Shown in pieces: positions 1 through 8,492 of a stretch of DNA of 64,000 bases; within the stretch, counting starts at the first letter, position 1, and every line of letters starts with the position of its first letter. Source of the DNA: Tersicoccus phoenicis (GTDB lineage Bacteria; Actinomycetota; Actinomycetes; Actinomycetales; Micrococcaceae); the NCBI RefSeq assembly GCF_001968835.1, contig NZ_MRDE01000064.1:1-64000 (forward strand), given 5' to 3'. Under the pieces are notes generated by a model. That model saw only the letters and a list, made by a program, of their open reading frames with translations, was not told where the DNA came from and ran no database searches. The position numbers and the translations under genes are program-made.

Positions 1-120
1 GCAACATTCACCTGGATCGAGGAGTACTACAACCGGGCACGGCGACACTCCACCCTCGGCTATTTGACACCCGCCGAGTATGAATTAGGATTGAGGGACA
101 TCCACGAACTCGCCGCATAA
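1..120 (+). CDS. IS3-family transposase, C-terminal fragment (cut by window edge)
   Basis: Frame 1 is open from the window edge to a TAA at 118-120 and encodes the last 39 residues of an IS3-type OrfB transposase. The WIEEYYNRARRH motif followed by STLGYLTPAEYE is the typical end of the DDE integrase core (rve_3) of IS3, IS407 and IS51-like elements. The N-terminal part and the catalytic residues lie outside the window, so intactness cannot be judged. Codon use is less G/C-rich at third positions than in the neighbouring genes, as expected for a mobile element. Confidence 0.85.
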   Translation, partial: ATFTWIEEYYNRARRHSTLGYLTPAEYELGLRDIHELAA

Positions 121-151
121 TTCTGGTATCCACTTTCCCGGGAACACTCCA
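1..151 (+). mobile_element. Right end of an IS3-family insertion sequence
   Basis: After the transposase stop, positions 125-151 read GGTATCCACTTTCCCGGG and then AACACTCCA. This resembles the right terminal inverted repeat of IS3-family elements, which end in CA and often carry a GTCCACTTT-like core. The element boundary is therefore placed at about 151. The matching left end and any target duplication are outside the window. Confidence 0.5.
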
Positions 152-316
152 GGCAACACCACGTGATCCATTCCACCTCAACAAGAGGAACCCCCGAATG
201 CTTGTGATTGGTTGTGACAACGCTCATAGTACGCATAGAGGTTGACCAGCGTCTATAGAAATCTGGCAACCAAGGCGAGTCCGCTTGTCGACCGATCCGT
301 ACCCATGCCCTTCACC
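152..316. other. Non-coding flank between IS end and ABC permease
   Basis: This stretch is clearly less GC-rich than the rest of the window and holds no convincing gene. It lies just beyond the putative IS end and downstream of the convergent ABC permease gene. It may be a remnant of older mobile DNA; nothing in it can be named. Confidence 0.4.
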
Positions 317-1894
317 TCAGCGGATCGCCGCCACCTGCGCGTACAGCTCGGGGGTGCGCCGGTCGAACCAGCGGCCACCGAGCCGGACCCCGAGCAGCAG
401 GAAGATGACGCCGAGCCCGGGACCGACCACCAGGGCCAGCCAGCCGGCCAGTGCGGAGCCGCCGAACAGGGCGATCGCGAACAGGATCAGGGCCGGCAGG
501 CACAGCACCGCCATCACGCCCATCCCGGCGAACTGGACGAGCACCGGCAGCACACCGGCGCCCTGCGGGGACTTGAAGGGGCTCTCCCCGGGCGCCGGCA
601 CCGGGTAGACCCAGCGGGCCGAGACCACGCTGGCCAGACCGAGCCCGGTCAGCAGGACGCCGACGGTGCTCCCGGCCAGCGGCGCGAGCACGTCCCACCG
701 GCCGCTGACGGCGACGGGAACGACGACGACGATCGCGAGCAGGGGCACCGCGATCGCCAGGCAGGCGAGCACCCGCCCCCACCGGTCGGCCGCACCGCGC
801 ACGCCCGAGGCCACGTGCAGCCAGAAGGCCGTGTTGTCGTACGAGATGTCCGCCGAGATGGACCAGCCCAGCAGGAACGCGACGATCGGCCCGGTCCACA
901 GCATCAGGGTGAAGTTCCCGGCCTGCAGGCCGACGAACCAGAACACCACCGGCAGCAGCGGCACGACGACGAGGCTGCCCCCGTAGCGGGGGTCCTTGAA
1001 CCAGTAGGTCAGGCAGCGCGCCGCCACCGCGGCCACGGCGCCGTCGGCCGCACCGAAGAACCCCAGCCGTCCGCCCGCTCGCGCCCCGGACCCCGTGGCC
1101 GGCGGGTTGACCAGGGCACGTGCCAGGGTGGCCCGCCAGATCGCCATCAGCACCCCGAGTGTGGCGAGCGCGATCACCGCCCGCACCGCGGCCGCACCGG
1201 CTTCACCGGACAGAGCGGAGGCGCCGATGCCCCACGCCGCGCCGAGCGGCGTCCACCCGAGCACGTCGGCGACCCGGGCGAACAGTGCCGGCAGGTCGGC
1301 GTTGCCCTCCGCGGCGGTCGCCACGGAGCCGATGATCGGTCCGAGCAGGATCAGCGGGATGAACGCGATCACGCCGGCGACGTCGCGGAACCGGCGGGAG
1401 TTGGTCAGCCCGGTCAGCCCGGTCGCGACGACGCGGGACGCGGCCACGCAGGTGAACAGGCCGAGCACCGCGCCGACGAGGCCCGCCAGGGCGCTGAGCG
1501 GATCGCGGGCGATCGGGACGACGCTGAGCAGCGACAGGACGGCGCTGGCCAGGCCCGGGATCCCGACCAGGGAGGCGATCGCCAGCCCGATCACCAGGGC
1601 GTTGACCGGCACGGCGTAGGTGGCGAACCGGCGCGGGTCCAGCGTCATGTCCACGCCGGAGGCGACCAGCGGCACGAGCGCCCAGCCCGCCACCAGGACC
1701 GACCCGCCGAGCACGACGACGGCGCCGGCGAGCGCCGCGTCGGCGAACCGCAGGGCCACCAGCCCGGCACCGATCAGGCCGAGCACGAACAGGGCGTAGA
1801 GCCCGCCGAGGACGAGCCCGACCACCTGCCACGGGCTGCGTCTGAGCCCGTTGACCAGCAGTCGGGCCTTGAGCCGGATCAGATGTGCAACCAC
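317..1894 (-). CDS. ABC exporter permease (ABC-2-like), about 525 aa
   Basis: This is a polytopic membrane protein with roughly ten or more hydrophobic segments, for example VVGLVLGGLYALFVLGLIGA near the N-terminus. It directly follows, and overlaps by 16 bases, an ABC ATPase gene, so the two probably form one exporter. I chose the GTG at 1892-1894 because GGGGGAGGG lies just upstream and because longer starts run far back inside the ATPase gene. No substrate can be inferred. The sequence resembles large actinobacterial ABC-2-type permeases of unknown cargo. The overlap implies coupled translation. Confidence 0.8.
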   Translation of the reverse strand: MVAHLIRLKARLLVNGLRRSPWQVVGLVLGGLYALFVLGLIGAGLVALRFADAALAGAVVVLGGSVLVAGWALVPLVASGVDMTLDPRRFATYAVPVNALVIGLAIASLVGIPGLASAVLSLLSVVPIARDPLSALAGLVGAVLGLFTCVAASRVVATGLTGLTNSRRFRDVAGVIAFIPLILLGPIIGSVATAAEGNADLPALFARVADVLGWTPLGAAWGIGASALSGEAGAAAVRAVIALATLGVLMAIWRATLARALVNPPATGSGARAGGRLGFFGAADGAVAAVAARCLTYWFKDPRYGGSLVVVPLLPVVFWFVGLQAGNFTLMLWTGPIVAFLLGWSISADISYDNTAFWLHVASGVRGAADRWGRVLACLAIAVPLLAIVVVVPVAVSGRWDVLAPLAGSTVGVLLTGLGLASVVSARWVYPVPAPGESPFKSPQGAGVLPVLVQFAGMGVMAVLCLPALILFAIALFGGSALAGWLALVVGPGLGVIFLLLGVRLGGRWFDRRTPELYAQVAAIR

Positions 1895-2850
1895 GACAGG
1901 CCCTCCCCCGTCGTGCGCCCGCCGACCATCGCGACGAACCGGTCCTCGAGGCTCTGCCCGGCCCGCACCTCGTCGACGGTGCCGGCCGCCAGCACGTTGC
2001 CGCCGGCGATGACGGCGACGTGGTCGCACATCCGCTGCACGAGGTCCATCACGTGGCTGGAGACGATGACGGTGCCGCCGGAGTGCACGTAGGTGGCCAG
2101 GATCTGCCGGATGTTGGCCGCGGAGACGGGGTCCACCGACTCGAACGGCTCGTCGAGCACGAGCACCGACGGGGCGTGGATCATGGCCGCGGCCAGGGCG
2201 ATCTTCTTCGTCATGCCGGCGGAGTAGTCCACGACGGCGGTACCGGCGTCGGCGGCGAGGTCCAGCGCGCTCATCAGGTCGGCGACCCGTTCGGCGACGG
2301 TGGCGCGGTCCATGCCGCGCAGCAGCCCGGCGTAGGTGACCAGCTGCTCGCCGGTCAGCCGGTCGAACAGCCGCACCCCGTCGGGCAGCACCCCCAGCAT
2401 CCGCTTGGCCTGCAGCGGCGCGGCCCAGACGTCCGTGCCGCGGACCAGGACGCTGCCCTCGGTGGGCCGGAGCAGGCCGGTGGCCATGGACAGGGTGGTC
2501 GTCTTGCCCGCGCCGTTGGGGCCGACCAGGCCGTAACAGGAGCCGGCGGGCACGTCCAGCCCGATGCCGTTGACGGCGACCTTGTCCCCGAACACCTTGA
2601 CCAGGGAACGGACGGAGAGGGCGAGCCGGTCACGTTGCGGACCGTCCGGGGCGAGCGGTGCCCACGGGCCGAGCGGGCGGGCCGGGTCGGCGGTGGCGGG
2701 CTGGGCGCGGGAAACAGAAGTGGACTCGGCCGGCGTCTGCGGGCCGCCCGCCGGCCCGGTCAACTCGCGCCCGACGGCCTCGGCGGCCGGGTACCGCATC
2801 GACTCCTGCCGGGTCGGATCGGTCGAGGGCGGGGCGGCGCGGTCGTCCAT
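1879..2850 (-). CDS. ABC transporter ATP-binding protein, 323 aa
   Basis: This is the nucleotide-binding subunit of the exporter whose permease follows. Walker A GPNGAGKT is at residues 110-117 and Walker B is LVLDEPFE. The signature loop reads YSAGM rather than LSGGQ, as seen in some drug- or bacteriocin-type (CcmA-like) exporters. About 75 residues rich in Pro, Ala and Thr precede the ABC domain and look disordered. A TAGGCT hexamer sits six bases before the ATG, suggesting a leaderless mRNA starting at this codon. The gene is first in a two-gene unit. Confidence 0.88.
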   Translation of the reverse strand: MDDRAAPPSTDPTRQESMRYPAAEAVGRELTGPAGGPQTPAESTSVSRAQPATADPARPLGPWAPLAPDGPQRDRLALSVRSLVKVFGDKVAVNGIGLDVPAGSCYGLVGPNGAGKTTTLSMATGLLRPTEGSVLVRGTDVWAAPLQAKRMLGVLPDGVRLFDRLTGEQLVTYAGLLRGMDRATVAERVADLMSALDLAADAGTAVVDYSAGMTKKIALAAAMIHAPSVLVLDEPFESVDPVSAANIRQILATYVHSGGTVIVSSHVMDLVQRMCDHVAVIAGGNVLAAGTVDEVRAGQSLEDRFVAMVGGRTTGEGLSWLHI

Positions 2851-2856
2851 GGAGTC

Positions 2857-2862
2857 AGCCTA
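2857..2862 (-). promoter_or_regulatory. -10 element (TAGGCT) of the ABC exporter unit
   Basis: On the minus strand TAGGCT is followed by six bases and then the ATG of the ABC ATPase. This spacing puts the transcription start on or next to the start codon, with no room for a ribosome binding site. Confidence 0.5.
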
Positions 2863-3010
2863 GAGCGGAGGTTCCCCGGTGTCGCGGAGGCAGCAGCCAG
2901 CGTTCCGGCCGTGAGTCCGCCGGCTTCCACACTCGCTCAGGCGTGAGTCCGTCGCTTCCCCACGGTGAGTCAGCGGTCCCCGCCCGAAAGCCCCGCTCAA
3001 AGAGCACCAT

Positions 3011-3086
3011 CAACGGGCGGCACCAACTAACTCACCCGAGACAACGGGCGGCACCAACTAACTCACCCGAGACAACGGGCGGCACC
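3011..3086. repeat. 31-bp tandem repeat, 2.45 copies
   Basis: Two exact 31-bp units begin at 3011 and 3042 (each starting CAACGGGCGGCACC and ending CTCACCCGAGA), followed by a partial third copy at 3073-3086. It lies between the ybbN-like stop and the ABC ATPase promoter. The adjacent stretch 2911-2982 contains GTGAGTC three times, which may belong to the same repeat-prone region. No coding role is apparent. Confidence 0.85.
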
Positions 3087-3098
3087 GGCAGACACCAC

Positions 3099-4082
3099 TC
3101 AGAACAGCACGCGGGCGAGCGCCGAGCGGGCGCGGGTGACGCGCGGGTCGGTGGCGCCGACGACGTCGAACAGCTCGACCAGGCGCGCCCGGGCGCTCTC
3201 CTTCTCCTCCCCGGCGCTGGATCCGATGAACGTGATCAGCCGGGAGAAGGCGTCCTCGACGTGACCGCCGCTGACGTCCAGGTCGGCGACGGCCAGCTGC
3301 GCGGTCAGATCGTCCGGCCGCTCTGCAGCCTCGGCGCGCACGACGTCGGGGTCCGCGCCGTCCAGCCGCTGCAGCAACTGGACCTGGGCCAGGCCCACGG
3401 CGGCGTCGGCATCGCCGGGGCGCTCGGCCAGCGCCCGACGGTAGGCCGCGGCGGCCCGGTCGAAGTCACCGGCGTCGATGGCGTCCACCGCCTCCTGGTG
3501 CAGGGGCGGCAGGGCGGGCTCCGCCTCGGCCTGCTGCTCCCCGGCCTGTTCGTCGTCGCCGCCGGCCAGGCTGCCGGTGACGCCGTTGGCCTGGGCGACC
3601 TGCAGCAGTTCGTCGAAGAACGCGTCGATCTGGCTGGCCGGCTGGGCGCCGGTGAACAGGGGCACCGGCTGGCCCTTGACCAGGGCGAACGTGGCGGGCA
3701 CCCCCTGCACGGCGAAGGCCTGGGTGATCTGGGGGTTCGCGTCGATGTCGATGGTGGCCAGCGCGAGGCGGCCACCGCGGGCGTGCACCCGCTCGGACAT
3801 CAGGTCCAGCATCTGCAGCGAGGTCTCGCTGTAACCGGCCCACAGCTGCAGGATCACGGGCACCTGGCCGGAGAGCTGGGCCAACTGGTTGATCCGCGCG
3901 TCGCTGCCCTCGACGACCCACGGGGACGGCGTTCCCTCCCCAGCAGCTCCGGGCGCCCCGGGACCGGCCGATCCAGCGGCGGACGCGGGGCGCTGCGCGC
4001 GCGCCTTGAGCGCGGACAGGTCCACCGCGCCGCGCAGATTCATGGAGGGGGGCACCGGCTGACCGGGGCGAGGTGTGGTCAT
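3099..4082 (-). CDS. ybbN: YbbN/CnoX-like thioredoxin-fold co-chaperone with TPR-like tail, 327 aa
   Basis: The protein has a proline-rich N-terminus, a thioredoxin-like domain (about 80-190: PVILQLWAGYSETSLQ, IDIDANPQITQAFAVQGVPATF) and a C-terminal helical region with TPR-like repeats (QEAVDAIDAGDFDRAAAAYRRAL). YbbN proteins hold unfolding clients and pass them to GroEL or DnaK. The site where thioredoxins carry CxxC reads SETS here, with no cysteine at all, so thiol redox activity is not expected. The start is supported by TAGGCT six bases upstream. Confidence 0.85.
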   Translation of the reverse strand: MTTPRPGQPVPPSMNLRGAVDLSALKARAQRPASAAGSAGPGAPGAAGEGTPSPWVVEGSDARINQLAQLSGQVPVILQLWAGYSETSLQMLDLMSERVHARGGRLALATIDIDANPQITQAFAVQGVPATFALVKGQPVPLFTGAQPASQIDAFFDELLQVAQANGVTGSLAGGDDEQAGEQQAEAEPALPPLHQEAVDAIDAGDFDRAAAAYRRALAERPGDADAAVGLAQVQLLQRLDGADPDVVRAEAAERPDDLTAQLAVADLDVSGGHVEDAFSRLITFIGSSAGEEKESARARLVELFDVVGATDPRVTRARSALARVLF

Positions 4083-4088
4083 GCCTTC

Positions 4089-4094
4089 AGCCTA
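4089..4094 (-). promoter_or_regulatory. -10 element (TAGGCT) of the ybbN-like gene
   Basis: TAGGCT, six bases (GAAGGC), then ATG on the minus strand. This is the same geometry as the ABC ATPase promoter and is consistent with leaderless transcription, although GAAGG could act as a weak Shine-Dalgarno on a longer message. Confidence 0.45.
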
Positions 4095-4155
4095 GCCAGC
4101 CCTCCGCGCCCGGGCACATCGAGGCCGACGCCGGCACGAGCCCGCGGGGACCGGG

Positions 4156-5796
4156 TCAGCGCCGCGTCACGGAGAGCAGTTCCTGGGCCGCGCCGATCAC
4201 CTGCAGCGCCTCCCGCGACCCCGCCGCCGGCACATAGAGCACCACGGACTCGCCGTAACCGATGTCCACCGGCGTGCCCGACTCCTTGACGCCGGCGAGC
4301 GCGGCCAGCTCGGACCGCAGCGTGAGCCGGCCGCCCTTCTCCTTCGGTGTCACCGCCACCGTGTTGCGCAGGGTGCCGATCACCAGGGCCCCGCCGTCGG
4401 ACGTCTGCAGCACCCGCGTGCCGGCCGGGTCGGAGGTGTGCCGAGCGGTGAGCCGCGCGCCGGGATTGGTCCTGGCCGCCGCCGTCTGGCCGGCGATGAT
4501 CGCATCGACGAAGCGATTCTTCGCGACCGTCGCGGTGTAGGCGGTGCGGCCGGCCGTGAGCACGGACGCGAGCGAGGTCAGGGCGGCGCGAGGCGAGGTC
4601 GTCAGCCCGTCGCCGCCGGCCGGGTCCAGCGGACGCGCACCCGGCTGGTCGGACCCGGCCTGGGGGAACGTGGTGCCGGGCAGCAGCCCGACCGCGGAGA
4701 CCACCCGGTAGTTCTCCCGCGGCGAGGCCTGGACGAGGGTGAGGATCTGCGGCACCGTGCCGGCGTCGTCCTTGGTGACGATGACGACGGTGCGCGGCCA
4801 GTCCGCTCCGGTGGTGATCATCTGGGCGAGCACCGGTCCGGCAGCGATGGCCGCCGGTGCCCGGTACCCGGGCGTCCTCGAGCGGATCCGGTAGTTGGCC
4901 GTGCGCTCGGCCAGCGCCGCCCCACTCATCCGGGGCTGCAGCGCGGCACCGGAGCGGGCGTCGTCGGCCCGGCCAACGACGGTCGCGACCGAGCCCATGA
5001 TCCGGTCCACCTGCGGGGGCTGCAGCGCGATCCCGGCATCGGCGAACCCGGTGCCGGTGCTGCCCTCGGCGGCACGGGCCGGCAGCGACCCGGCGGTGAG
5101 GAACCCGGACACCAGCATCCCGGAAACCAGCACGGTGCCGAGACCGGTGGACAACACGACATGCTCGCCCGAACCACCACGCCGGCCACCACGCCGGCGA
5201 CCACCGCGGCCGAACCACAACAACGCCGCGCCGAGGAGCAGGGCGGCGGCGCCCAGCACCAGCAGGGGAACGGCCCCGGGCGTGCCCCGGTCGTTGGCCC
5301 AGCTGACGGTGATGTCCGTCGGGGCGGCAGCGCTGCCGTCGGCGGTCAACACAAGGGACGAGTCCACGCCGTCCGCGCCGGTCCAGGTGTGCGTCAGTTC
5401 CCCGGTCGCCCGCTGGCTGCTGATGAAGAGGTCGGCACCGTCCGGGCTGGGGACCCGGGTCTCGCCTGCAGTCGTCGTCGCGGCCAGCCCGTCGCCCCTC
5501 GCGCTCACGGTGGTGTGAGCGGCCGGGCCGACCCAGGCCTCGACGTCGGTCGCCCGGCCCCGCGCGAGCACGAAGGCGCCCGCGGCCCGGACCGAGACGG
5601 TGACGTCCTTGCCCTGCCCGAGGCCGCCGACCCCGCGGTCGATGACCGTGACCGGCGCCGAGCCCGACGGTGCGGGAACGGAGGCGGAGATCGTGGCCGG
5701 CGGCAGCCACCAGGTGCGCATCCCGACCCCGGCCAGGAGGGTCAGCGCCCCGATCAGGACCAGCGCCGCGGCACTGAATCGTCGAGCCCGTCTCAT
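4156..5796 (-). CDS. Conserved actinobacterial membrane protein of unknown function (DUF8094-like), 546 aa
   Basis: The N-terminus is a signal anchor (RRARRFSAAALVLIGALTLL). An extracytoplasmic beta-rich part of about 140 residues, a transmembrane helix (PLLVLGAAALLLGAALLWF), an Arg/Gly linker and a second hydrophobic segment follow. The C-terminal half (WPRTVVIVTKDDAG, QILTLVQASPRENYRVVSAV) resembles an extracytoplasmic domain I associate with DUF8094. I know no biochemical function for it. The start at 5794-5796 has GGGGGAG about 11 bases upstream; longer in-frame starts lack this and do not begin with a signal anchor. The ybbN-like gene follows after 73 bases. Confidence 0.65.
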   Translation of the reverse strand: MRRARRFSAAALVLIGALTLLAGVGMRTWWLPPATISASVPAPSGSAPVTVIDRGVGGLGQGKDVTVSVRAAGAFVLARGRATDVEAWVGPAAHTTVSARGDGLAATTTAGETRVPSPDGADLFISSQRATGELTHTWTGADGVDSSLVLTADGSAAAPTDITVSWANDRGTPGAVPLLVLGAAALLLGAALLWFGRGGRRRGGRRGGSGEHVVLSTGLGTVLVSGMLVSGFLTAGSLPARAAEGSTGTGFADAGIALQPPQVDRIMGSVATVVGRADDARSGAALQPRMSGAALAERTANYRIRSRTPGYRAPAAIAAGPVLAQMITTGADWPRTVVIVTKDDAGTVPQILTLVQASPRENYRVVSAVGLLPGTTFPQAGSDQPGARPLDPAGGDGLTTSPRAALTSLASVLTAGRTAYTATVAKNRFVDAIIAGQTAAARTNPGARLTARHTSDPAGTRVLQTSDGGALVIGTLRNTVAVTPKEKGGRLTLRSELAALAGVKESGTPVDIGYGESVVLYVPAAGSREALQVIGAAQELLSVTRR

Positions 5797-5952
5797 CGGC
5801 ACGGCTTCTCCCCCGTCGGCTTTCACGTCTCGCCCCGCACGGCTAGCGCGTGTCCGCGCCCGGCAGGGCCCGTCCATGGTAACCGTCTCCGTGGCGTACA
5901 CCGCGATGCGCCGGTGGGTGGCAGGATCGGACCACGACGATGACGAAAGTGG

Positions 5953-7251
5953 GTGCCGGTGGACACGGGATCGGATCGACCGGACGAGGAGCCACGGCTG
6001 TCCCCGCCCCCGGGGCCGGCGACGTCGTCCCGTCCGCGCCCGCCGCGGTGGCGGTCGCTGGCGCGCCGCCTGATCCGCCCGATCCCCGGCGCCCAGCCTC
6101 GGCGCCGCTTCGATCTGCCCCCGGACGTGGAGTCGGTCGAGCACCACTACTTCGACGCCGAGGGCAACGAGGTGAGCACCGACGAGGCGGCGTACGGGCC
6201 GCCCGGGCCGGTGTCCGTGCGGCGCAGCCCGGTCTACTACGGCTTCCTCGGCACGGTCGGCGTCGGCATCGCCCTGGGCCTCTACTACGTCGTCACGTCG
6301 AACAGCCAACTGCTGCTGTGGATCGCGGCCGCACTGTTCATCGCGCTCGGTCTGGAACCCGTCGTCCGCTGGCTGGAGCGCCGCGCGGTGCCGCGGCCGA
6401 TCGGCATCATCGGCGTCCTGCTGGCGCTCGCCGGTGCCATCGCCGTCTTCATCGCCACCTTGATCCCGACGATCGTCGATCAGACCACCCAGCTGGTGCA
6501 GGCCGCTCCCGGATTCGTCACCGACTTCCTCAACTCGGACCTGGTCCAGCAGCTGGACCACCAGCTCAACGTCCGCGCCTGGGCCGAGGCCGAGGCGGCG
6601 AAGTTCTTCTCCAACTCGGCGGCCGTCAGCTCCGTGGCCGGTGGCGTGCTCGGTGTCGGTACCGCCATCGTCAACTCGCTGTTCGGCACTCTGATCGTGC
6701 TGGTCCTGACCCTGTACTTCCTTGCGTCGATGCCGGCGATGAAGCGCTGGGCCTACCGGCTGGCGCCCCGCTCGCGCCGAGCGCGCGTCGAGACGCTCGG
6801 CGAGGCCATCACCGACGGCGTGGGCAACTACGTGATCGGTCAGGCGTGCGTGGCCATCCTCAATGCGGTGTTCGCGTTCATCGTGATGACCATCGTCGGG
6901 GTGCCGTTCTCCGCGCTGCTCGGCTTCCTCGTCGCCCTGCTCGCGTTCATCCCGTTGATCGGCGGGGTGATCGCCGGCGTGCTGGTGTCCCTGATCGCGC
7001 TGACCGTCGGCTGGCAGACCGCCGTGCCCTACGCCATCTCCTACTTCGCCTACCTGCAGTTCGAGGCCTATTTCGTCTCCCCGCGCATCATGCAGCGCGC
7101 CGTCGCCGTACCCGGAGCGGTCGCGGTGATCGCCGTGATCGCGGGCGGTTCGCTGATGGGCGTGCTGGGTGCGCTGATGGCGATCCCGACGGCGGCGGCG
7201 GTGCTGCTGCTGGTCCGGGAGGTCTTCATCGCCCGCCAGGACCGGCTCTGA
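5953..7251 (+). CDS. AI-2E family transporter (UPF0118/PerM), 432 aa
   Basis: A cytosolic N-terminal region of about 95 residues precedes the membrane domain typical of the AI-2 exporter/PerM family: an N-terminal helix pair (YYGFLGTVGVGIALGLYYVV), a long soluble loop, then a C-terminal helix bundle with FIPLIGGVIAGVLVSLIAL and the end motif PTAAAVLLLVREVF. Members move autoinducer-2, Na+/H+ or other solutes; the cargo cannot be read from sequence. The GTG at 5953 is the first start in frame and a second GTG lies two codons on. Neither has a clear ribosome binding site, so the start is uncertain. Confidence 0.85.
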   Translation: MPVDTGSDRPDEEPRLSPPPGPATSSRPRPPRWRSLARRLIRPIPGAQPRRRFDLPPDVESVEHHYFDAEGNEVSTDEAAYGPPGPVSVRRSPVYYGFLGTVGVGIALGLYYVVTSNSQLLLWIAAALFIALGLEPVVRWLERRAVPRPIGIIGVLLALAGAIAVFIATLIPTIVDQTTQLVQAAPGFVTDFLNSDLVQQLDHQLNVRAWAEAEAAKFFSNSAAVSSVAGGVLGVGTAIVNSLFGTLIVLVLTLYFLASMPAMKRWAYRLAPRSRRARVETLGEAITDGVGNYVIGQACVAILNAVFAFIVMTIVGVPFSALLGFLVALLAFIPLIGGVIAGVLVSLIALTVGWQTAVPYAISYFAYLQFEAYFVSPRIMQRAVAVPGAVAVIAVIAGGSLMGVLGALMAIPTAAAVLLLVREVFIARQDRL

Positions 7252-7269
7252 GACCAGGCCGTCCCGCGG

Positions 7270-8064
7270 CTAGTCGGCGGCGGTCGCGACCGGTCCGTCG
7301 AACGTCGTCGGCAGCGACACCGTGCCCGGGCCACAGACGACGTCGACGATCTCCTGGAGCACCCGGCTGACGTACTTCTCCCCCACCCACAGGTGCTTGG
7401 CGCCGTCGACGCCGGTCAGGTCGCACTGCGGCACGGCCGCGAACCGCTCGGCCGCCGCGGCCGGCCGGAGGAAGTCGTCGTGCTCGGGCACCAGCACCCG
7501 CAGCGGCTTGCCCGACGTCCGCCACCGCTGCAGGTCGGCGTCCCCGGCGCGGCGCAACGGCGGCGAGAGCAGCACGGCACCCTCGATCCGGTCCACCACC
7601 GGCGGCGCGGCCCCGTGCTTGAGGGCCAGCTCGGTGCCGAACGACCAGCCGACCAGCCAGCGAGCGGGCAGCCCGCGCGTCACCGCGAACGCGGTGGCCG
7701 CGTCGACGTCGGCCGCCTCGGTGACGCCGTCGCCGAACTCACCGTCGCTGCAGCCCCGCGGCGAACACGTGCCCCGGGTGTTGAAGCGGAGCACGGCCAG
7801 GTCCGCGAGCGCGGGCAGCCGGTAGGAGGCCTTCCGGAAGACGTGCGAGTCCATGAAGCCGCCGGCCGTGGGCAGCGGGTGCAGGGTGACGAGGGTGGCG
7901 ACCGGGTCCCGATCGGCCGGCAGTGCCAGCTCCCCGACCAGCGTCAGCCCGTCGGAGGTGTGCAGCTCGATGTTCTCCCGCCGGGCGGGCAGCACCGTCG
8001 AGGCCCGGATCGGGGCCGGTTCGGCGCCGGCACGGAAATCGAAGACGGGGGCGGCGGACGTCAT
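7270..8064 (-). CDS. Alpha/beta hydrolase, 264 aa
   Basis: The fold shows the nucleophile elbow GWSFGTE, an acid in VLVPEHDDFL and a late histidine in GAKHLWVG, with an oxyanion-side LHPLPTAGG strand. It belongs to the KANL3/Tex30 or dienelactone-hydrolase-like group, and its substrate is unknown. I set the start at 8062-8064 instead of at a much longer upstream ATG because TACGCT lies exactly six bases before it and because the extension would run through the neighbouring small gene. It converges with the AI-2E transporter gene with only 18 bases between stops and no terminator hairpin. Confidence 0.85.
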   Translation of the reverse strand: MTSAAPVFDFRAGAEPAPIRASTVLPARRENIELHTSDGLTLVGELALPADRDPVATLVTLHPLPTAGGFMDSHVFRKASYRLPALADLAVLRFNTRGTCSPRGCSDGEFGDGVTEAADVDAATAFAVTRGLPARWLVGWSFGTELALKHGAAPPVVDRIEGAVLLSPPLRRAGDADLQRWRTSGKPLRVLVPEHDDFLRPAAAAERFAAVPQCDLTGVDGAKHLWVGEKYVSRVLQEIVDVVCGPGTVSLPTTFDGPVATAAD

Positions 8065-8070
8065 CGGGCC

Positions 8071-8076
8071 AGCGTA
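8071..8076 (-). promoter_or_regulatory. -10 element (TACGCT) of the hydrolase gene
   Basis: TACGCT, six bases, then ATG on the minus strand. The geometry predicts a leaderless mRNA. Confidence 0.5.
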
Positions 8077-8095
8077 GTCAGTTGGGCCGGTGTCG

Positions 8096-8416
8096 TCAGC
8101 GATAGGCGCGCCAGCACCGTTCGTGCCAGTGCCGGCGGTCGGCCGCGGCCGCCTCGTCACCCATGATCCAGTCCGCTCGCCAGGCCACCACGTGCGCGAT
8201 GCCGGGCAGGACGGCGTTGCCGCAGCCGGGACACACATAGGTCTTGACCGCGCGCTGGGCACTGACGGGCGCGACGACGAACGCTCCGTGCCGGGTGCTC
8301 TCGGTGCGGCGGACCCCGTCGAGGACGCCCTCGACGTCTCGGGGCTCGGCCGCCGGACGACGGCCGCGGCGCACCGAGGGCCGTGGGGCACGCGAGGGAC
8401 GGTTGGAGCGGGGCAC
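8096..8416 (-). CDS. Small conserved actinobacterial protein with CPGCG knuckle, about 106 aa
   Basis: The N-terminal part is basic and Pro/Arg-rich ([19 protein letters not shown]). The C-terminal part holds a possible zinc site: YVCPGCG, then HVVAW, and HWHERCW near the end. Proteins of this type sit beside nucS in many actinobacteria and are sometimes called ATP/GTP-binding without evidence. The GTG at 8414-8416 has CACAAT six bases upstream. GGAGG ends one base before it, too close to serve as a ribosome binding site. A longer ATG start at 8506 would overlap the divergent nucS gene. Confidence 0.65.
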   Translation of the reverse strand: MPRSNRPSRAPRPSVRRGRRPAAEPRDVEGVLDGVRRTESTRHGAFVVAPVSAQRAVKTYVCPGCGNAVLPGIAHVVAWRADWIMGDEAAAADRRHWHERCWRAYR

Positions 8417-8479
8417 GCCTCCATTGTGTCGGTTCCGCCTTCCGTCCCACGACTCGCGGACGTCCCGCTCCGCTGCCGG

Positions 8480-8485
8480 TAGAGT
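8480..8485 (+). promoter_or_regulatory. -10 element (TAGAGT) of nucS
   Basis: TAGAGT is followed by seven bases and the GTG at 8493, which fixes the likely nucS start and suggests a leaderless message. A second GTG at 8487 would be only one base downstream of the hexamer and so is disfavoured. Confidence 0.5.
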
Positions 8486-8492
8486 CGTGCGG

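Noticed and set aside
242-2092. 616-codon open frame on the plus strand
   Set aside because: It is antisense to the clear ABC permease and ATPase genes and its product is a Gly/Asp/Gln/Arg-rich shadow typical of high-GC DNA.
3011-3086. CRISPR array
   Set aside because: The units are directly adjacent with no unique spacers, and no cas genes are present.
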